A DNA stretch of 64,000 nt, from NCBI RefSeq assembly GCF_038419845.1, contig NZ_JBCAQT010000001.1, positions 248,001 to 312,000 of the forward strand. The letters are read 5' to 3'. This stretch comes from Marinimicrobium sp038419845. Its GTDB lineage: Bacteria; Pseudomonadota; Gammaproteobacteria; Pseudomonadales; Cellvibrionaceae. The position numbers were made by a program, and so were the translations under genes. This document shows positions 8,538 to 16,682 of this stretch, one piece after another. Every line of letters begins with the position of its first letter. Position 1 is the stretch's first letter. Under the pieces are notes generated by a model, which was not told the DNA's origin, ran no database searches, and was given only the letters and a program-made list of their open reading frames with translations.

Positions 8538-8882
8538 ATGAATGCATTGAGTGCGGGTCTGGAACAGATGGAGGCGCACAGCCGTGAGGCGGCCGGTCTG
8601 CTCAAACAGATGGGTAACGAGCACCGCCTGATGATTTTGTGCACCCTGGGGTCGGGCGAATTGTCCGTGGGGGAGCTGAACGAGCGCATTACCCTGAGCC
8701 AGTCGGCGCTATCGCAGCATCTGGCCAACCTGCGCCGGGCGGGTCTGGTGACCACCCGCAAGGTGTCGCAGACGGTGTATTACCGCCTGGCGGATGACCG
8801 GGCCATGCGGGTGATCAAGGTGCTACAGTCGATTTACTGTCCGGAATTGCTCGCAGAGGGGACGGCGCTGGAGGCGAACTAG
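8538..8882 (+). CDS. ArsR-family repressor of the BigR/YgaV/SqrR (persulfide-sensing) type
   Basis: A winged-helix regulator of 114 residues if started at ATG 8538; ATGs at 8529, 8496 and 8484 are also in frame. The recognition helix region is LSQSALSQHLANLRRAGLV. The layout SREAAGLLKQMGNEHRLMIL-C and the ending LQSIYCPEL follow E. coli YgaV closely. They place one Cys in the third helix and one in the last helix, the pair that forms a poly-sulfide bridge in SqrR/BigR proteins. It is divergent from the RND operon, with shared operator-like repeats between them. The family assignment is strong. Response to sulfide or other reactive sulfur is inferred from the two Cys. Confidence 0.75.
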   Translation: MNALSAGLEQMEAHSREAAGLLKQMGNEHRLMILCTLGSGELSVGELNERITLSQSALSQHLANLRRAGLVTTRKVSQTVYYRLADDRAMRVIKVLQSIYCPELLAEGTALEAN

Positions 8883-8887
8883 CGTTC

Positions 8888-10438
8888 CTACTCGTACGTT
8901 TCGTTCGTCAGTTCGCGCTTGAAGCCCAGCGCCAGTCCCACCAGAACCAGTCCCGACAGCAGTGCCAGCGGATGACTGCCCCAGCGCATGAAGGGTGTCA
9001 GGCCCGAACGGGGCTGAACCTCTCCCTCCAGGTTGGTCTGCACAAACTGATCGGCGCGGGCCAAAATCTGCCCGCGCGGGTCCACCAGGGCGCTGATGCC
9101 GTTGTTGGTACTGCGGATCATCGGACGCCCGGTTTCCAGAGCGCGCATGCGCGCCATCTGCATATGCTGCAGGGGCCCGATGGAGTCGGCAAACCAGGCA
9201 TCATTGCTCACGGTCAGCAGCACCTGGGAGTCGCGGGCGCTGCGGGCGACAAGGTCGGGGTAGACCACTTCGTAGCAGACCGAGGGTGAAATGCCGACAT
9301 CCCCGATCTGCAGGCCTTCCTGCTCCCAGGGGCCGCGGCTGATGATGGAGGTGGGCAGGTCGAAAAAGTCGATCAGCCCGCGCAACCAGCGCTCCATGGG
9401 CACGTATTCCCCGAAGGGCACCAGCCGACGCTTGTGGTAGATACCCTCGGCCGCGCCCAGCGTGACCAGACTGTTGTAGTAGTCACCGGTCTGCTCGTTC
9501 TGGAAAATGATCCCGCTGATCATGCCCGTGTCGGTGGCGTCGGCCCGGTCCCCGATCTCCTCCAGAAATGGCGTCATCGTATGGTACACCCGGGGAATGG
9601 CCGCCTCGGGCCAGATCAGCCAGTCGTTCTGCCACAGATCCTCGCTCAGCGTTTCCAGCCGCTCCAGGGTGGGCTCGACAAAGTTCGGATCCCACTTGCG
9701 CTCCTGAGGAATATTGGGCTGGATCATGCCCACGCGCACCGGCTCACCCCGGGGCTCGGTCCAGTCGACCAGCTGAAGCGCCAGGCCCAGAGGCCAGAGT
9801 GCCAGAATCACCGCAGTCAGCAACAGCGTTGGCCGGCCTCGGCGCTCCTGGAGGAACCCCTTCCCATCAAGCAACCAGTGTGCGCCCAGCCCGGCGGTCA
9901 ATACCACGATCAGGCTCAGGCCCATGACCCCGAGCAGCGGGGCCCAGCCCGCCAGCCAGGTATCGAGATGGCCGTACCCCAGGTACAGCCAGGGGAAGCC
10001 GGTCAGGAGCCAGCCGCGCAGCCACTCGCCCAGCAGATAGAGGGCGGGAAACGCCAGCAGTGAGCCGTAGCGCCGGCGGCTGAACCAGCGGCCGTACACA
10101 TAGAAGGGCAGGCTGAATACCAGGGCAACAAAGGCGACGAACAGGGCGGTCATCAGTCCGGCCAGCGGGGCCGAGGCGTTGCCGTGGGTGTGAATGCTGA
10201 CGTAGATCCAGGAAACGCCCATGCCGTAGAGCCCGAGCCCGAAACCCAGGGCGCGCCACCAGGCGGTGCGACCGGGCTGGCGGTGGAGCAGCAGGGCAAA
10301 GGCCGTCAGGCTCAACAGGGCGAGGGGCCAGAGATTGAAGGGGGCGAACGACAGCGGCACCAGCCCCCCGGCGGCGGCGCAGAGCAGCCAGGCAGCCCAG
10401 GCGGGCACTCGCTCGAGGGCGGCGTGAGCGGGGGTCAT
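8888..10438 (-). CDS. lnt: Apolipoprotein N-acyltransferase
   Basis: This enzyme adds the third acyl chain to the N-terminal Cys of outer-membrane lipoproteins. From ATG 10438 it has 516 residues; a TTG at 10450 would add four residues and overlap ybeX. The N-terminal half has about six membrane helices. The nitrilase-type domain carries the catalytic triad: Glu in IWPEAAIP (about 278), Lys in YHKRRLVPFGEYVP (about 336) and Cys in PSVCYE (about 388). It is the last gene of the ybeZ-ybeY-ybeX-lnt operon, the usual gammaproteobacterial order, and faces the ArsR gene with a 5-nt gap. Confidence 0.95.
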   Translation of the reverse strand: MTPAHAALERVPAWAAWLLCAAAGGLVPLSFAPFNLWPLALLSLTAFALLLHRQPGRTAWWRALGFGLGLYGMGVSWIYVSIHTHGNASAPLAGLMTALFVAFVALVFSLPFYVYGRWFSRRRYGSLLAFPALYLLGEWLRGWLLTGFPWLYLGYGHLDTWLAGWAPLLGVMGLSLIVVLTAGLGAHWLLDGKGFLQERRGRPTLLLTAVILALWPLGLALQLVDWTEPRGEPVRVGMIQPNIPQERKWDPNFVEPTLERLETLSEDLWQNDWLIWPEAAIPRVYHTMTPFLEEIGDRADATDTGMISGIIFQNEQTGDYYNSLVTLGAAEGIYHKRRLVPFGEYVPMERWLRGLIDFFDLPTSIISRGPWEQEGLQIGDVGISPSVCYEVVYPDLVARSARDSQVLLTVSNDAWFADSIGPLQHMQMARMRALETGRPMIRSTNNGISALVDPRGQILARADQFVQTNLEGEVQPRSGLTPFMRWGSHPLALLSGLVLVGLALGFKRELTNETYE

Positions 10439-10442
10439 GGCG

Positions 10443-11324
10443 CTATTCAAGAATGGTCAGGCGCACCAGGTGGATCTGGCGGTTGTCGGCGTAGAGCACC
10501 CGGAACTGGAACTCGTCGATCACGGCCACTTCATTGCGCTTGGGCAGGTGACCGAACTCCTGCATCAGAATGCCGCCGATGGTGTCGAAGTCCTCTTCAC
10601 TCAGGCCGGCTTTGAAGTAGTCGTTGAAATCGTCAATGGGCGTGAGCGCCTTGACGATATAGTCGGTGTCGCTGACCCGCTTGATGAACTCGTCGCTGAC
10701 CTCCTCGTCGGTCTCGTCTTCGATCTCGCCGACGATTTCCTCGAGAATGTCTTCAATGGTGAGCAGCCCGGAAATGCCGCCGTATTCATCAATCACCAGC
10801 GCCATGTGGTAGCGCTTCTCGCGGAATTCGCGCAGCAGCACGTTGACGCGCTTGCTCTCCGGGACGATGTTGGCCTGGCGCAGAATCGACTCCAGGCTGA
10901 AGTCGGTGGTCTCTTCGAGCATCATGCGCAGCAGGTCCTTGGCCAGCAGGATCCCCTTGATGTCATCAAAGCTCTCGCCGATCACCGGGAAGCGCGAGTG
11001 GCCCGACTCGATGATCTTGGGCAGGAATTCCTTGGGGGTCTCGTCGATGCGGATGGCGACGATCTGGGAGCGGGGGATCATCAGCTCCCGGGCCTGAAGC
11101 GAGGAGACGTCCAGAGCGCCCTCGATGATACTCAGTGCCTCCTGATCCAGGAGCTTGTTGTTGGCCGCCTCCTTGATGATATCCAGCAACTCCTCGCGGG
11201 ACTGGGGCTCGCCGTTGAACGCCTGCATCAGCTTCTGCATCCAGGATCGGTCGGTTTTCTCCGATTTGTCGCTCTTGTCAGAGTTGCGCGCCTGGAGGCT
11301 GCTACTCGAAGGGTCGTCACTCAT
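10443..11324 (-). CDS. ybeX: CorC/YbeX family CBS-domain protein
   Basis: A 293-residue protein with two CBS domains (about residues 70-195, including LMIPRSQIVAI and LVIDEYGGISGLLTIEDILE) and a C-terminal CorC_HlyC transporter-associated domain. It lacks the DUF21 membrane domain of full CNNM transporters, as does E. coli YbeX. The family is annotated as magnesium/cobalt efflux, and genetic work in E. coli links YbeX to ribosome and Mg homeostasis. It lies between ybeY and lnt with short gaps (17 nt to ybeY), so co-transcription is expected. Confidence 0.9.
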   Translation of the reverse strand: MSDDPSSSSLQARNSDKSDKSEKTDRSWMQKLMQAFNGEPQSREELLDIIKEAANNKLLDQEALSIIEGALDVSSLQARELMIPRSQIVAIRIDETPKEFLPKIIESGHSRFPVIGESFDDIKGILLAKDLLRMMLEETTDFSLESILRQANIVPESKRVNVLLREFREKRYHMALVIDEYGGISGLLTIEDILEEIVGEIEDETDEEVSDEFIKRVSDTDYIVKALTPIDDFNDYFKAGLSEEDFDTIGGILMQEFGHLPKRNEVAVIDEFQFRVLYADNRQIHLVRLTILE

Positions 11325-11341
11325 GGGGCAGATCTGTCCTT

Positions 11342-11863
11342 TTAGGGTTTTGCCTGTCGGGTAAGGTTCGGCCCGTCGGGGTGGGGTTCCGCCGGCCGGG
11401 TTTCGACGTAGGGCGCCGGGTAGTTTAACCGAGTCAGAATACGGGTTTCCAGACTTTCCATCGCCTCGGCTTCGGCCGGGTCAATATGATCGTAACCTAG
11501 CAAATGCAGGGTGCCGTGCACAAGCATGTGAGCCCAGTGCGCCTGGGCGGTTTTGCCCTGCTCCCGCGCCTCGCGTTCCACCACCGGGGCGCAGACCACC
11601 AGGTCACCCAACAGTGGCAGATTGAGCTCCGGTGGCAGGTCGGCGGGGAAGGAGAGCACATTGGTGGGCTTGTCTTTGTCGCGGTAGCGAAGATTGAGCT
11701 CCCGGCTCTCCGCTTCGTCCACCAGGTAGACGCTGACTTCCGCCTCGCTCAGAGGCTGGCGCGTGCCAGCGTGTAGGGCGGCGCCGATCCAGCTTTCCAG
11801 CTGAGCGCGCTCCGGCAGGCCCGCGCTCTGGCTGGCAATGGCAATATCGATCTGTACGTCCAT
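11342..11863 (-). CDS. ybeY: Endoribonuclease YbeY (16S rRNA maturation)
   Basis: A 173-residue zinc metalloprotein with the signature HMLVHGTLHLLGYDH, whose three His bind zinc. YbeY takes part in 16S rRNA 3'-end processing and quality control of 70S ribosomes. It lies 2 nt after the ybeZ stop and 17 nt before ybeX, the conserved operon. The C-terminal tail after about residue 150 is Pro-rich and not part of the family core. Confidence 0.93.
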   Translation of the reverse strand: MDVQIDIAIASQSAGLPERAQLESWIGAALHAGTRQPLSEAEVSVYLVDEAESRELNLRYRDKDKPTNVLSFPADLPPELNLPLLGDLVVCAPVVEREAREQGKTAQAHWAHMLVHGTLHLLGYDHIDPAEAEAMESLETRILTRLNYPAPYVETRPAEPHPDGPNLTRQAKP

Positions 11864-11865
11864 GT

Positions 11866-12921
11866 CTAGTCGGCCGGCTGTTCGTCGTCGAAGGCGTCGT
11901 AGGCTTCCACAATGCGCTGCACCAGCGGGTGGCGCACGACATCCTTGGAACTGAAGTGGGTAAAACTGATGCCGTCGACCTTTGAGAGCACATCAATGGC
12001 GTGTTTCAGACCTGACTTCTGCCCCTTGGGCAGGTCGATCTGGCTGGGGTCGCCGGTAATCACCGCCGTGGAGCCAAAACCGATGCGGGTCAGGAACATC
12101 TTCATCTGCTCGCGCGTGGTGTTCTGGCTTTCGTCCAGAATCACAAAGGCATTGCTCAGGGTCCGGCCGCGCATGTAGGCCAGGGGCGCCACTTCAATGA
12201 CGTTGCGCTCGATCAGCTTGCCCACGGTCTCGAACCCGAGCATTTCAAACAGGGCGTCGTACAGCGGCCGCAGGTAGGGGTCGACCTTCTGCGCCAGGTC
12301 ACCGGGCAGAAAGCCCAGCTTCTCGCCCGCTTCCACGGCCGGGCGCACCAGCAGAATCCGCTCCACATCGTCGTTGAGCAGTGCTTCCACCGCGCAGGCC
12401 ACCGCCAGGTAGGTCTTGCCGGTACCGGCGGGGCCGGTGCCGAAGTTGATGTCGTTGGTCTGGACCGCGCGCACGTACTGCTGCTGATTGCCGCCGCGCG
12501 GCTTGATGGTGCACTTTTTGGTGCGAATCAGGGTCATGCCGCCGACTTGGCTGGCATTGTCCGCCGGGGTGCCGGATTCGGCAGCGCCGTCGCCGGGGGC
12601 GCGGTCGTTGAGTTGGTCCATAAGGTCCTCTATGCCAGACGTCTGTAGGGCGAGGTGGATTTCGTCGGGGGTGATGTCGCTCTCGTCGGTGTCCCGGTAG
12701 AGGCTGCGCAGCAGTTCGGCGGCGGTTTTGGTGGTCTGGGCTTCGCCGGTGAGCGCGAAGTGGTTGCCCCGGTTGCGGATTTCGATGTTGAGTCGCTGTT
12801 CGATCTGGCGCAGGTGCTGGTCGAATTGACCGCAGAGGCTGGCGAGGCGGCGGTTGTCGTCGGGTTCCAGCGTAAGTTGCTGGGTGACGGTGTCCTGGTC
12901 GGTTACGGCGTGACTATTCAA
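11866..12921 (-). CDS. ybeZ: PhoH-like ATPase YbeZ
   Basis: A 351-residue PhoH-family NTPase with Walker A GPAGTGKTYLA (about residues 161-171) and Walker B VILDESQNTT. The N-terminal 90 residues match the YbeZ extension. YbeZ partners YbeY in RNA metabolism. The start appears to be TTG 12921; no ATG or GTG occurs in the next 15 codons, and AGGAGA stands upstream. It is the first gene of the ybeZ-ybeY-ybeX-lnt unit. In many relatives miaB lies directly ahead of it; here miaB is ahead too, but 531 nt of repeat-rich DNA separates them. Confidence 0.9.
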   Translation of the reverse strand: MNSHAVTDQDTVTQQLTLEPDDNRRLASLCGQFDQHLRQIEQRLNIEIRNRGNHFALTGEAQTTKTAAELLRSLYRDTDESDITPDEIHLALQTSGIEDLMDQLNDRAPGDGAAESGTPADNASQVGGMTLIRTKKCTIKPRGGNQQQYVRAVQTNDINFGTGPAGTGKTYLAVACAVEALLNDDVERILLVRPAVEAGEKLGFLPGDLAQKVDPYLRPLYDALFEMLGFETVGKLIERNVIEVAPLAYMRGRTLSNAFVILDESQNTTREQMKMFLTRIGFGSTAVITGDPSQIDLPKGQKSGLKHAIDVLSKVDGISFTHFSSKDVVRHPLVQRIVEAYDAFDDEQPAD

Positions 12922-13105
12922 TGAGGGTTCGTTCTCCTATTGGCTACTTTAACTTAAGCCTAAACCATTAACTTGACGGGGAAAAGGCAATTGTCCGGTT
13001 GTTTGTTTCTTAACCGGTCAGTTTTATGAATCTTGGGTTATATCGGGTGTATTCTCGTGCTTCATTGGTGGTTTGAGCTTCGTTGGAGACTCCGTTAGAT
13101 GGTCC

Positions 13106-13216
13106 GGGCTCGCTATCAGGTGGTCTTTTTCGGAAACGCGGTGAATACATCCATGTAGCTCCTGCTCTTCATCCCTGAAGAGAAGGTTCCGAAAAAGACC
13201 ACCTGACATCGAGCCC
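13106..13216. repeat. Hairpin element A (30-bp stem, 51-nt conserved loop)
   Basis: The left arm 13106-13135 pairs with the right arm 13187-13216 at 28 of 30 positions, enclosing a 51-nt loop (13136-13186). The loop has its own small hairpin, CTCTTCA-TCCC-TGAAGAG. The loop sequence reappears in reverse complement in element B (47 of 51 identical), whereas the stem sequences of the two elements differ. Confidence 0.85.
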
Positions 13217-13237
13217 TATGAAATAGAGTCATGCTCC

Positions 13238-13324
13238 GTGCTACGTAGCGCCGATACTTCCGATTACCTCGGAGGGCTTAACTCTGCGCTACGTAGCGCC
13301 CTCACTTTCGGCTACCTCGGAGGC
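13238..13324. repeat. Two direct repeats between the hairpin elements
   Basis: Two 39-nt units, 13238-13276 and 13286-13324, agree at 31 of 39 positions. Each starts with the palindrome CTACGTAG (GCGCTACGTAGCGC in the second) and ends with TACCTCGGAGG. The second unit runs into the left arm of element B by a few bases. Confidence 0.75.
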
Positions 13325-13432
13325 CTCGGTGCTGGGGAACCTTTTCTCAAACCTTCTCTTCAGGGATGAAGAGCAGGAGCCACATGGACGTGTACACCGC
13401 GTTTTGAGAAAAGGTTACCCAGTGGCGAGGCC
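13322..13432. repeat. Hairpin element B (30-bp stem, same loop inverted)
   Basis: The left arm 13322-13351 pairs with 13403-13432 at 26 of 30 positions around a 51-nt loop (13352-13402), so its size is exactly that of element A (111 nt). Its loop is the reverse complement of the loop of A with four changes. It starts 20 nt past the miaB stop and could also serve as that gene's transcript end. Confidence 0.85.
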
Positions 13433-13452
13433 GGACCACGCTAGATCCACCA

Positions 13453-14829
13453 TCAAGCCGCCCAATCAGTATCAATTTCGGAGCTGAGAAGGGTGCCTCT
13501 CAGAGAGTTGGGCAATGCTTCTTCAATCAGAATATCCGCAAACTTGCCGATCAGCGCCGGATCATCGCAGCGGAAATTCACCACCCGGTTATTCTCCGTG
13601 CGGCCCGACAACTGCCCCGGGTCCTTCTTGGAATAACCGCTCACCAACACCCGCTCCGTGTTGCCCACCATCTTGCGGCTGATGTCCTGCGCCTGCTGGG
13701 TAATACGCGTCTGCAGGATTTTCAGACGCTCCTTCTTCACCTCCATGGGCGTATCGTCGTGCAGCTCCGCCGCCGGGGTGCCCGGGCGGGGGCTGTAAAT
13801 GAAGCTGAAGGAAGTGTCGAAGCCGATATCGTGAATCAGCTTCATGGTGGCCTCGAAATCCGCCTCGGTCTCGCCCGGAAAGCCGATGATGAAATCCGAA
13901 GAGAAGCTGATATTCGGGCGGTTCTGCCTCAGGCGACGCAGCTTGGACTTGTACTCCAGCGCCGTGTGGCCGCGTTTCATGGCCATCAGAATCCGGTCCG
14001 AGCCGCTCTGTACCGGCAGGTGAATGTGGCTGACCAGCTCCGGCACCTCGTTGTAGACATCAATCAGGGCGTCAGAGAATTCCACCGGATGCGAGGTAGT
14101 GAAGCGAATGCGGTCGATGCCCTCGATGGCGGCCACATAGGTGATCAGCTCCGCCAGATCCACCATGGAGCCGTCGGTGTTCTCGGCCCGGTAGGAATTG
14201 ACGTTCTGGCCCAGCAGGTTGACCTCGCGCACGCCCTGGCGCGCCAGGTGCACCACCTCGGCCAACACATCGGTCACCGGGCGGCTCACTTCCTCGCCCC
14301 GGGTGTAGGGCACCACACAGAAGGTGCAGTACTTGGAGCAGCCCTCCATGATCGAGACAAAGGCGCTGACGCCGTCGGACTCGGGTTGGGGCAGGTGGTC
14401 GAACTTCTCGATTTCCGGGAAGCTGATGTCCACCACGGCGCTGTCGCCCCGGGGCGTTTCGATCATCTCGGGCAGGCGGTGCAGGGTCTGGGGGCCGAAG
14501 ATCATGTCCACAAAGGGCGCGCGCTTGGAGATGGCCTCGCCCTCCTGGCTGGCCACGCAGCCGCCCACGCCGATTTTCAGGCCGGGTTTGGCCTCTTTCA
14601 ATGACTTCCAGCGGCCCAGCTCGTGAAACAGCTTCTCCTGGGCTTTTTCCCGGATAGAGCAGGTGTTGATCAGGATCACATCCGCCTCCTCCGGGTTCTC
14701 GGTGGACACCATCTGGTGCGATTCGCCCAGCAGGTCCCGCATGCGCGCCGAGTCGTACTCATTCATCTGACAGCCATGGGTTTTGATGTAGAGCTTTTTC
14801 GGCGTCGGAGTCGCGGTATCGGTGGTCAT
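13453..14829 (-). CDS. miaB: tRNA-2-methylthio-N6-dimethylallyladenosine synthase
   Basis: A radical-SAM methylthiotransferase that turns i6A37 into ms2i6A37 in tRNAs reading UNN codons. From ATG 14829 it has 458 residues; a start at 14874 would add 15 residues foreign to the family. The N-terminal UPF0004 domain supplies Cys 20, 57 and about 91 (THGCQMNEYDS, INTCSI, GGCVAS). The radical-SAM cluster is CSKYCTFC (about 163-170). A TRAM domain closes the protein. It lies upstream of ybeZ as in E. coli, but with a repeat-rich gap. Confidence 0.96.
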   Translation of the reverse strand: MTTDTATPTPKKLYIKTHGCQMNEYDSARMRDLLGESHQMVSTENPEEADVILINTCSIREKAQEKLFHELGRWKSLKEAKPGLKIGVGGCVASQEGEAISKRAPFVDMIFGPQTLHRLPEMIETPRGDSAVVDISFPEIEKFDHLPQPESDGVSAFVSIMEGCSKYCTFCVVPYTRGEEVSRPVTDVLAEVVHLARQGVREVNLLGQNVNSYRAENTDGSMVDLAELITYVAAIEGIDRIRFTTSHPVEFSDALIDVYNEVPELVSHIHLPVQSGSDRILMAMKRGHTALEYKSKLRRLRQNRPNISFSSDFIIGFPGETEADFEATMKLIHDIGFDTSFSFIYSPRPGTPAAELHDDTPMEVKKERLKILQTRITQQAQDISRKMVGNTERVLVSGYSKKDPGQLSGRTENNRVVNFRCDDPALIGKFADILIEEALPNSLRGTLLSSEIDTDWAA

Positions 14830-14992
14830 GGTCAGCAACCTGGTTAAAAAATGTGCAATAATGAGGAGGCGCATTATAGCGGTCTTGCCGGCCGAGTCAA
14901 AGGCCCGTCTGTCGGCCAGTAGGGGCGGACGGCGGGCGATTTTGTGCTATTCTTCGCGCCCTCTCAATTGACTGGATAACCCGAGTTGTTCT

Positions 14993-15331
14993 ATGGCCGC
15001 AAAACCCGTCTACAAAGTCATTTTCCTCAATCAGGGACAGGTGTACGAAATTTTCGCCTGTGCCATCTATCAGAGCGAGATGTACGGCTTTATTGAAGTG
15101 GAAGAATTCGTCTTCGGCGAGCGCAGCCAGGTGGTGGTCGACCCCTCGGAAGAGAAGCTGAAAAACGAATTTGCCGGCGTCAAGCGCTCCTATATCCCCA
15201 TGCACTCGATCATCCGCATCGACGAGGTTGAAAAAGAGGGCACGGGCAAGATCAGCGATGCCAAGGGCGGGGACAAGGTGGCTCAGTTCCCCTATGGTAA
15301 CTTCATGCCCCGGCCCGGCTCTGATAACTGA
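14993..15331 (+). CDS. DUF1820 family protein
   Basis: A 112-residue soluble protein that recognisably belongs to DUF1820, a small family common in Pseudomonas and related marine gammaproteobacteria. It contains YKVIFLNQGQVYEIFA near the N-terminus and YIPMHSIIRIDEVEKEG in the middle, the latter resembling a small-molecule or protein binding strand pair. No function is established. It is divergent from miaB (163 nt away) and 56 nt ahead of the GT90 gene. Confidence 0.8.
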   Translation: MAAKPVYKVIFLNQGQVYEIFACAIYQSEMYGFIEVEEFVFGERSQVVVDPSEEKLKNEFAGVKRSYIPMHSIIRIDEVEKEGTGKISDAKGGDKVAQFPYGNFMPRPGSDN

Positions 15332-15387
15332 GCCCGGTCACACACCCATTTTGCTCATACAGTAGACGCCCCGGGAGAACGTCGGTC

Positions 15388-16362
15388 ATGAAGGCCCTGG
15401 ATCAGCTGAAAAAGAACCTGCGCAAGAGCCGTGTTTACTTGAGCGGGGGCCTGCAGTCGCTCCTGCCCGCCGGGTACCTGTCACATCGGTTACCCGCGAT
15501 TCTGGAGGAGCTGGAGCAGCTGCCCGATGAAGAGCGCCAGGAGCTGCTGGCGCGGGTGGATTATTACAACAAGCTGCAGGCGCCGTTCGAGTTGCCGCCC
15601 GAAGCCGAGGCCAACCGGGATTACCGGCGTGGGGACAAGAGCTTCTCCTACTTCATGGACTTCAAGCAGCTGGTGCGTTACTTCCCGGCCGAGGTGCGCT
15701 TCAACTACCTGTTTGGCGACATCACCCACGTGCCCGATGTGCCCTGTTTTCTCAAGAGCCGGCCGATCTCCAGCGGCTCGGACAACCAGAATTCGATCCT
15801 GCTCAAGCTCAACCAGATCCGGCACTATTACATGGTGCGGGATGAACTGGCGTTCGAGGAAAAGGAAGATCGGCTCATCTGGCGGGGGAAAACCGTCAAC
15901 GATGACCGGATGGATCTGGTCAAGACCTATTACAACCACCCGAAGATGGACATCGGTGATACCCATCGCCAGTCCCGGGGCGAATACTACGCCAAGCCCT
16001 TTGTCTCGGTGCCGGACCAGCTGCGGTTCAAATACATCTTGAGTGTGGAGGGCATCGATGTGGCCACCAATCTCAAGTGGATCATGGCCTCCAACTCCCT
16101 GTGCTTCATGCGCCCGCCGCGCTTTGAAACCTGGTTTATGGAAGGGCGTCTGGAGCCGGGTCGGCACTACGTGGCGCTGAAGGACGACTTCTCCGACATG
16201 GAGGAGAAGGTGGATTACTTCAACCGCCATCCCGACCAGGCCAGGGCCATTGTGGCCGAAGCCAATCGCCATGTGGCCCAGTTTCAGGATGCCCGGCGCG
16301 AGCGCCTGATCGCGCTACTGGTGATGGACAAGTATTTCCGGCTCAGCGGTCAGATCGACTGA
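15388..16362 (+). CDS. GT90/CAP10-like glycosyltransferase
   Basis: A 324-residue protein with the CAP10/glycosyltransferase family 90 pattern: the central block LRFKYILSVEGIDVATNLKW followed by SNSLCFMRPPRFETWF and HYVALKDDFSDMEEKV. Bacterial members are thought to transfer sugars (often xylose) onto lipopolysaccharide core or other glycans. No signal peptide or membrane helix is obvious, so it probably acts at the cytoplasmic membrane face. The start ATG 15388 has GGGAG upstream. Its last 20 nt overlap the end of the convergent small membrane gene. The acceptor is unknown. Confidence 0.75.
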   Translation: MKALDQLKKNLRKSRVYLSGGLQSLLPAGYLSHRLPAILEELEQLPDEERQELLARVDYYNKLQAPFELPPEAEANRDYRRGDKSFSYFMDFKQLVRYFPAEVRFNYLFGDITHVPDVPCFLKSRPISSGSDNQNSILLKLNQIRHYYMVRDELAFEEKEDRLIWRGKTVNDDRMDLVKTYYNHPKMDIGDTHRQSRGEYYAKPFVSVPDQLRFKYILSVEGIDVATNLKWIMASNSLCFMRPPRFETWFMEGRLEPGRHYVALKDDFSDMEEKVDYFNRHPDQARAIVAEANRHVAQFQDARRERLIALLVMDKYFRLSGQID

Positions 16363-16615
16363 AAAACCGGATCAGTCGCCCGATCAACATGCGCAGGTGC
16401 GCCATCATCGCCCAGGCAAAACCGGCGCCGCCCACCAGCAGACTGCAAAGCACGGCGATCTCCTGGGCCAGCGACGGCTCCAGCAACTGGCTGGCGCTGT
16501 ACAGACCCACCATCCCCAGAAAAAACAGCGACACGCCCTGGCGGAATTGCTGAAACCCCTGGGCCAGAGAGCCGGTGTAGTGCTGTTTTAGTGCCTGAAT
16601 CCACTGTCGCCGCAT
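16343..16615 (-). CDS. Small two-helix membrane protein, unknown function
   Basis: From ATG 16615 the product has 90 residues; a longer frame to 16690 would collide with the oxygenase start. Two hydrophobic segments are plain (about residues 28-45 and 52-72), with a basic C-terminus (RMLIGRLIRFFSRSDR). It converges on the GT90 gene and overlaps its 3' end by 20 nt. I recognise no family. It is kept as a gene for its clean membrane pattern, with moderate certainty. Confidence 0.5.
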   Translation of the reverse strand: MRRQWIQALKQHYTGSLAQGFQQFRQGVSLFFLGMVGLYSASQLLEPSLAQEIAVLCSLLVGGAGFAWAMMAHLRMLIGRLIRFFSRSDR

Positions 16616-16682
16616 AAAGTTCTGGTGTTTTGGAAAAATTGGTGTATATAGCGATTGTCTGAACGTCACAGAGATCGCCCCA

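Larger units (their letters stand above)
12922..13452. other. Repeat-filled gap between ybeZ and miaB
   Basis: The first 180 nt are AT-richer than the flanks and should hold the ybeZ promoter; I see no convincing -35/-10 pair. A small inverted repeat (CCGGTT/AACCGG around an 11-nt loop) lies near 12995-13017. From 13106 to 13432 the gap is a composite of two hairpins and two direct repeats, described separately. No coding pattern is convincing. Confidence 0.6.

Noticed and set aside
12922..13105. tRNA or small RNA gene between ybeZ and miaB
   Set aside because: No cloverleaf, CCA end or promoter-terminator pair is visible; only a short inverted repeat is present.
13024..13209. 61-codon frame across hairpin A
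   Set aside because: It is created by the palindromic element and its flank, and has no ribosome-binding site or recognisable product.
13106..13432. CRISPR or attC-type array
   Set aside because: There are only two hairpins, in inverted orientation, with conserved loops instead of conserved repeats and unique spacers; no cas or integrase gene is near.
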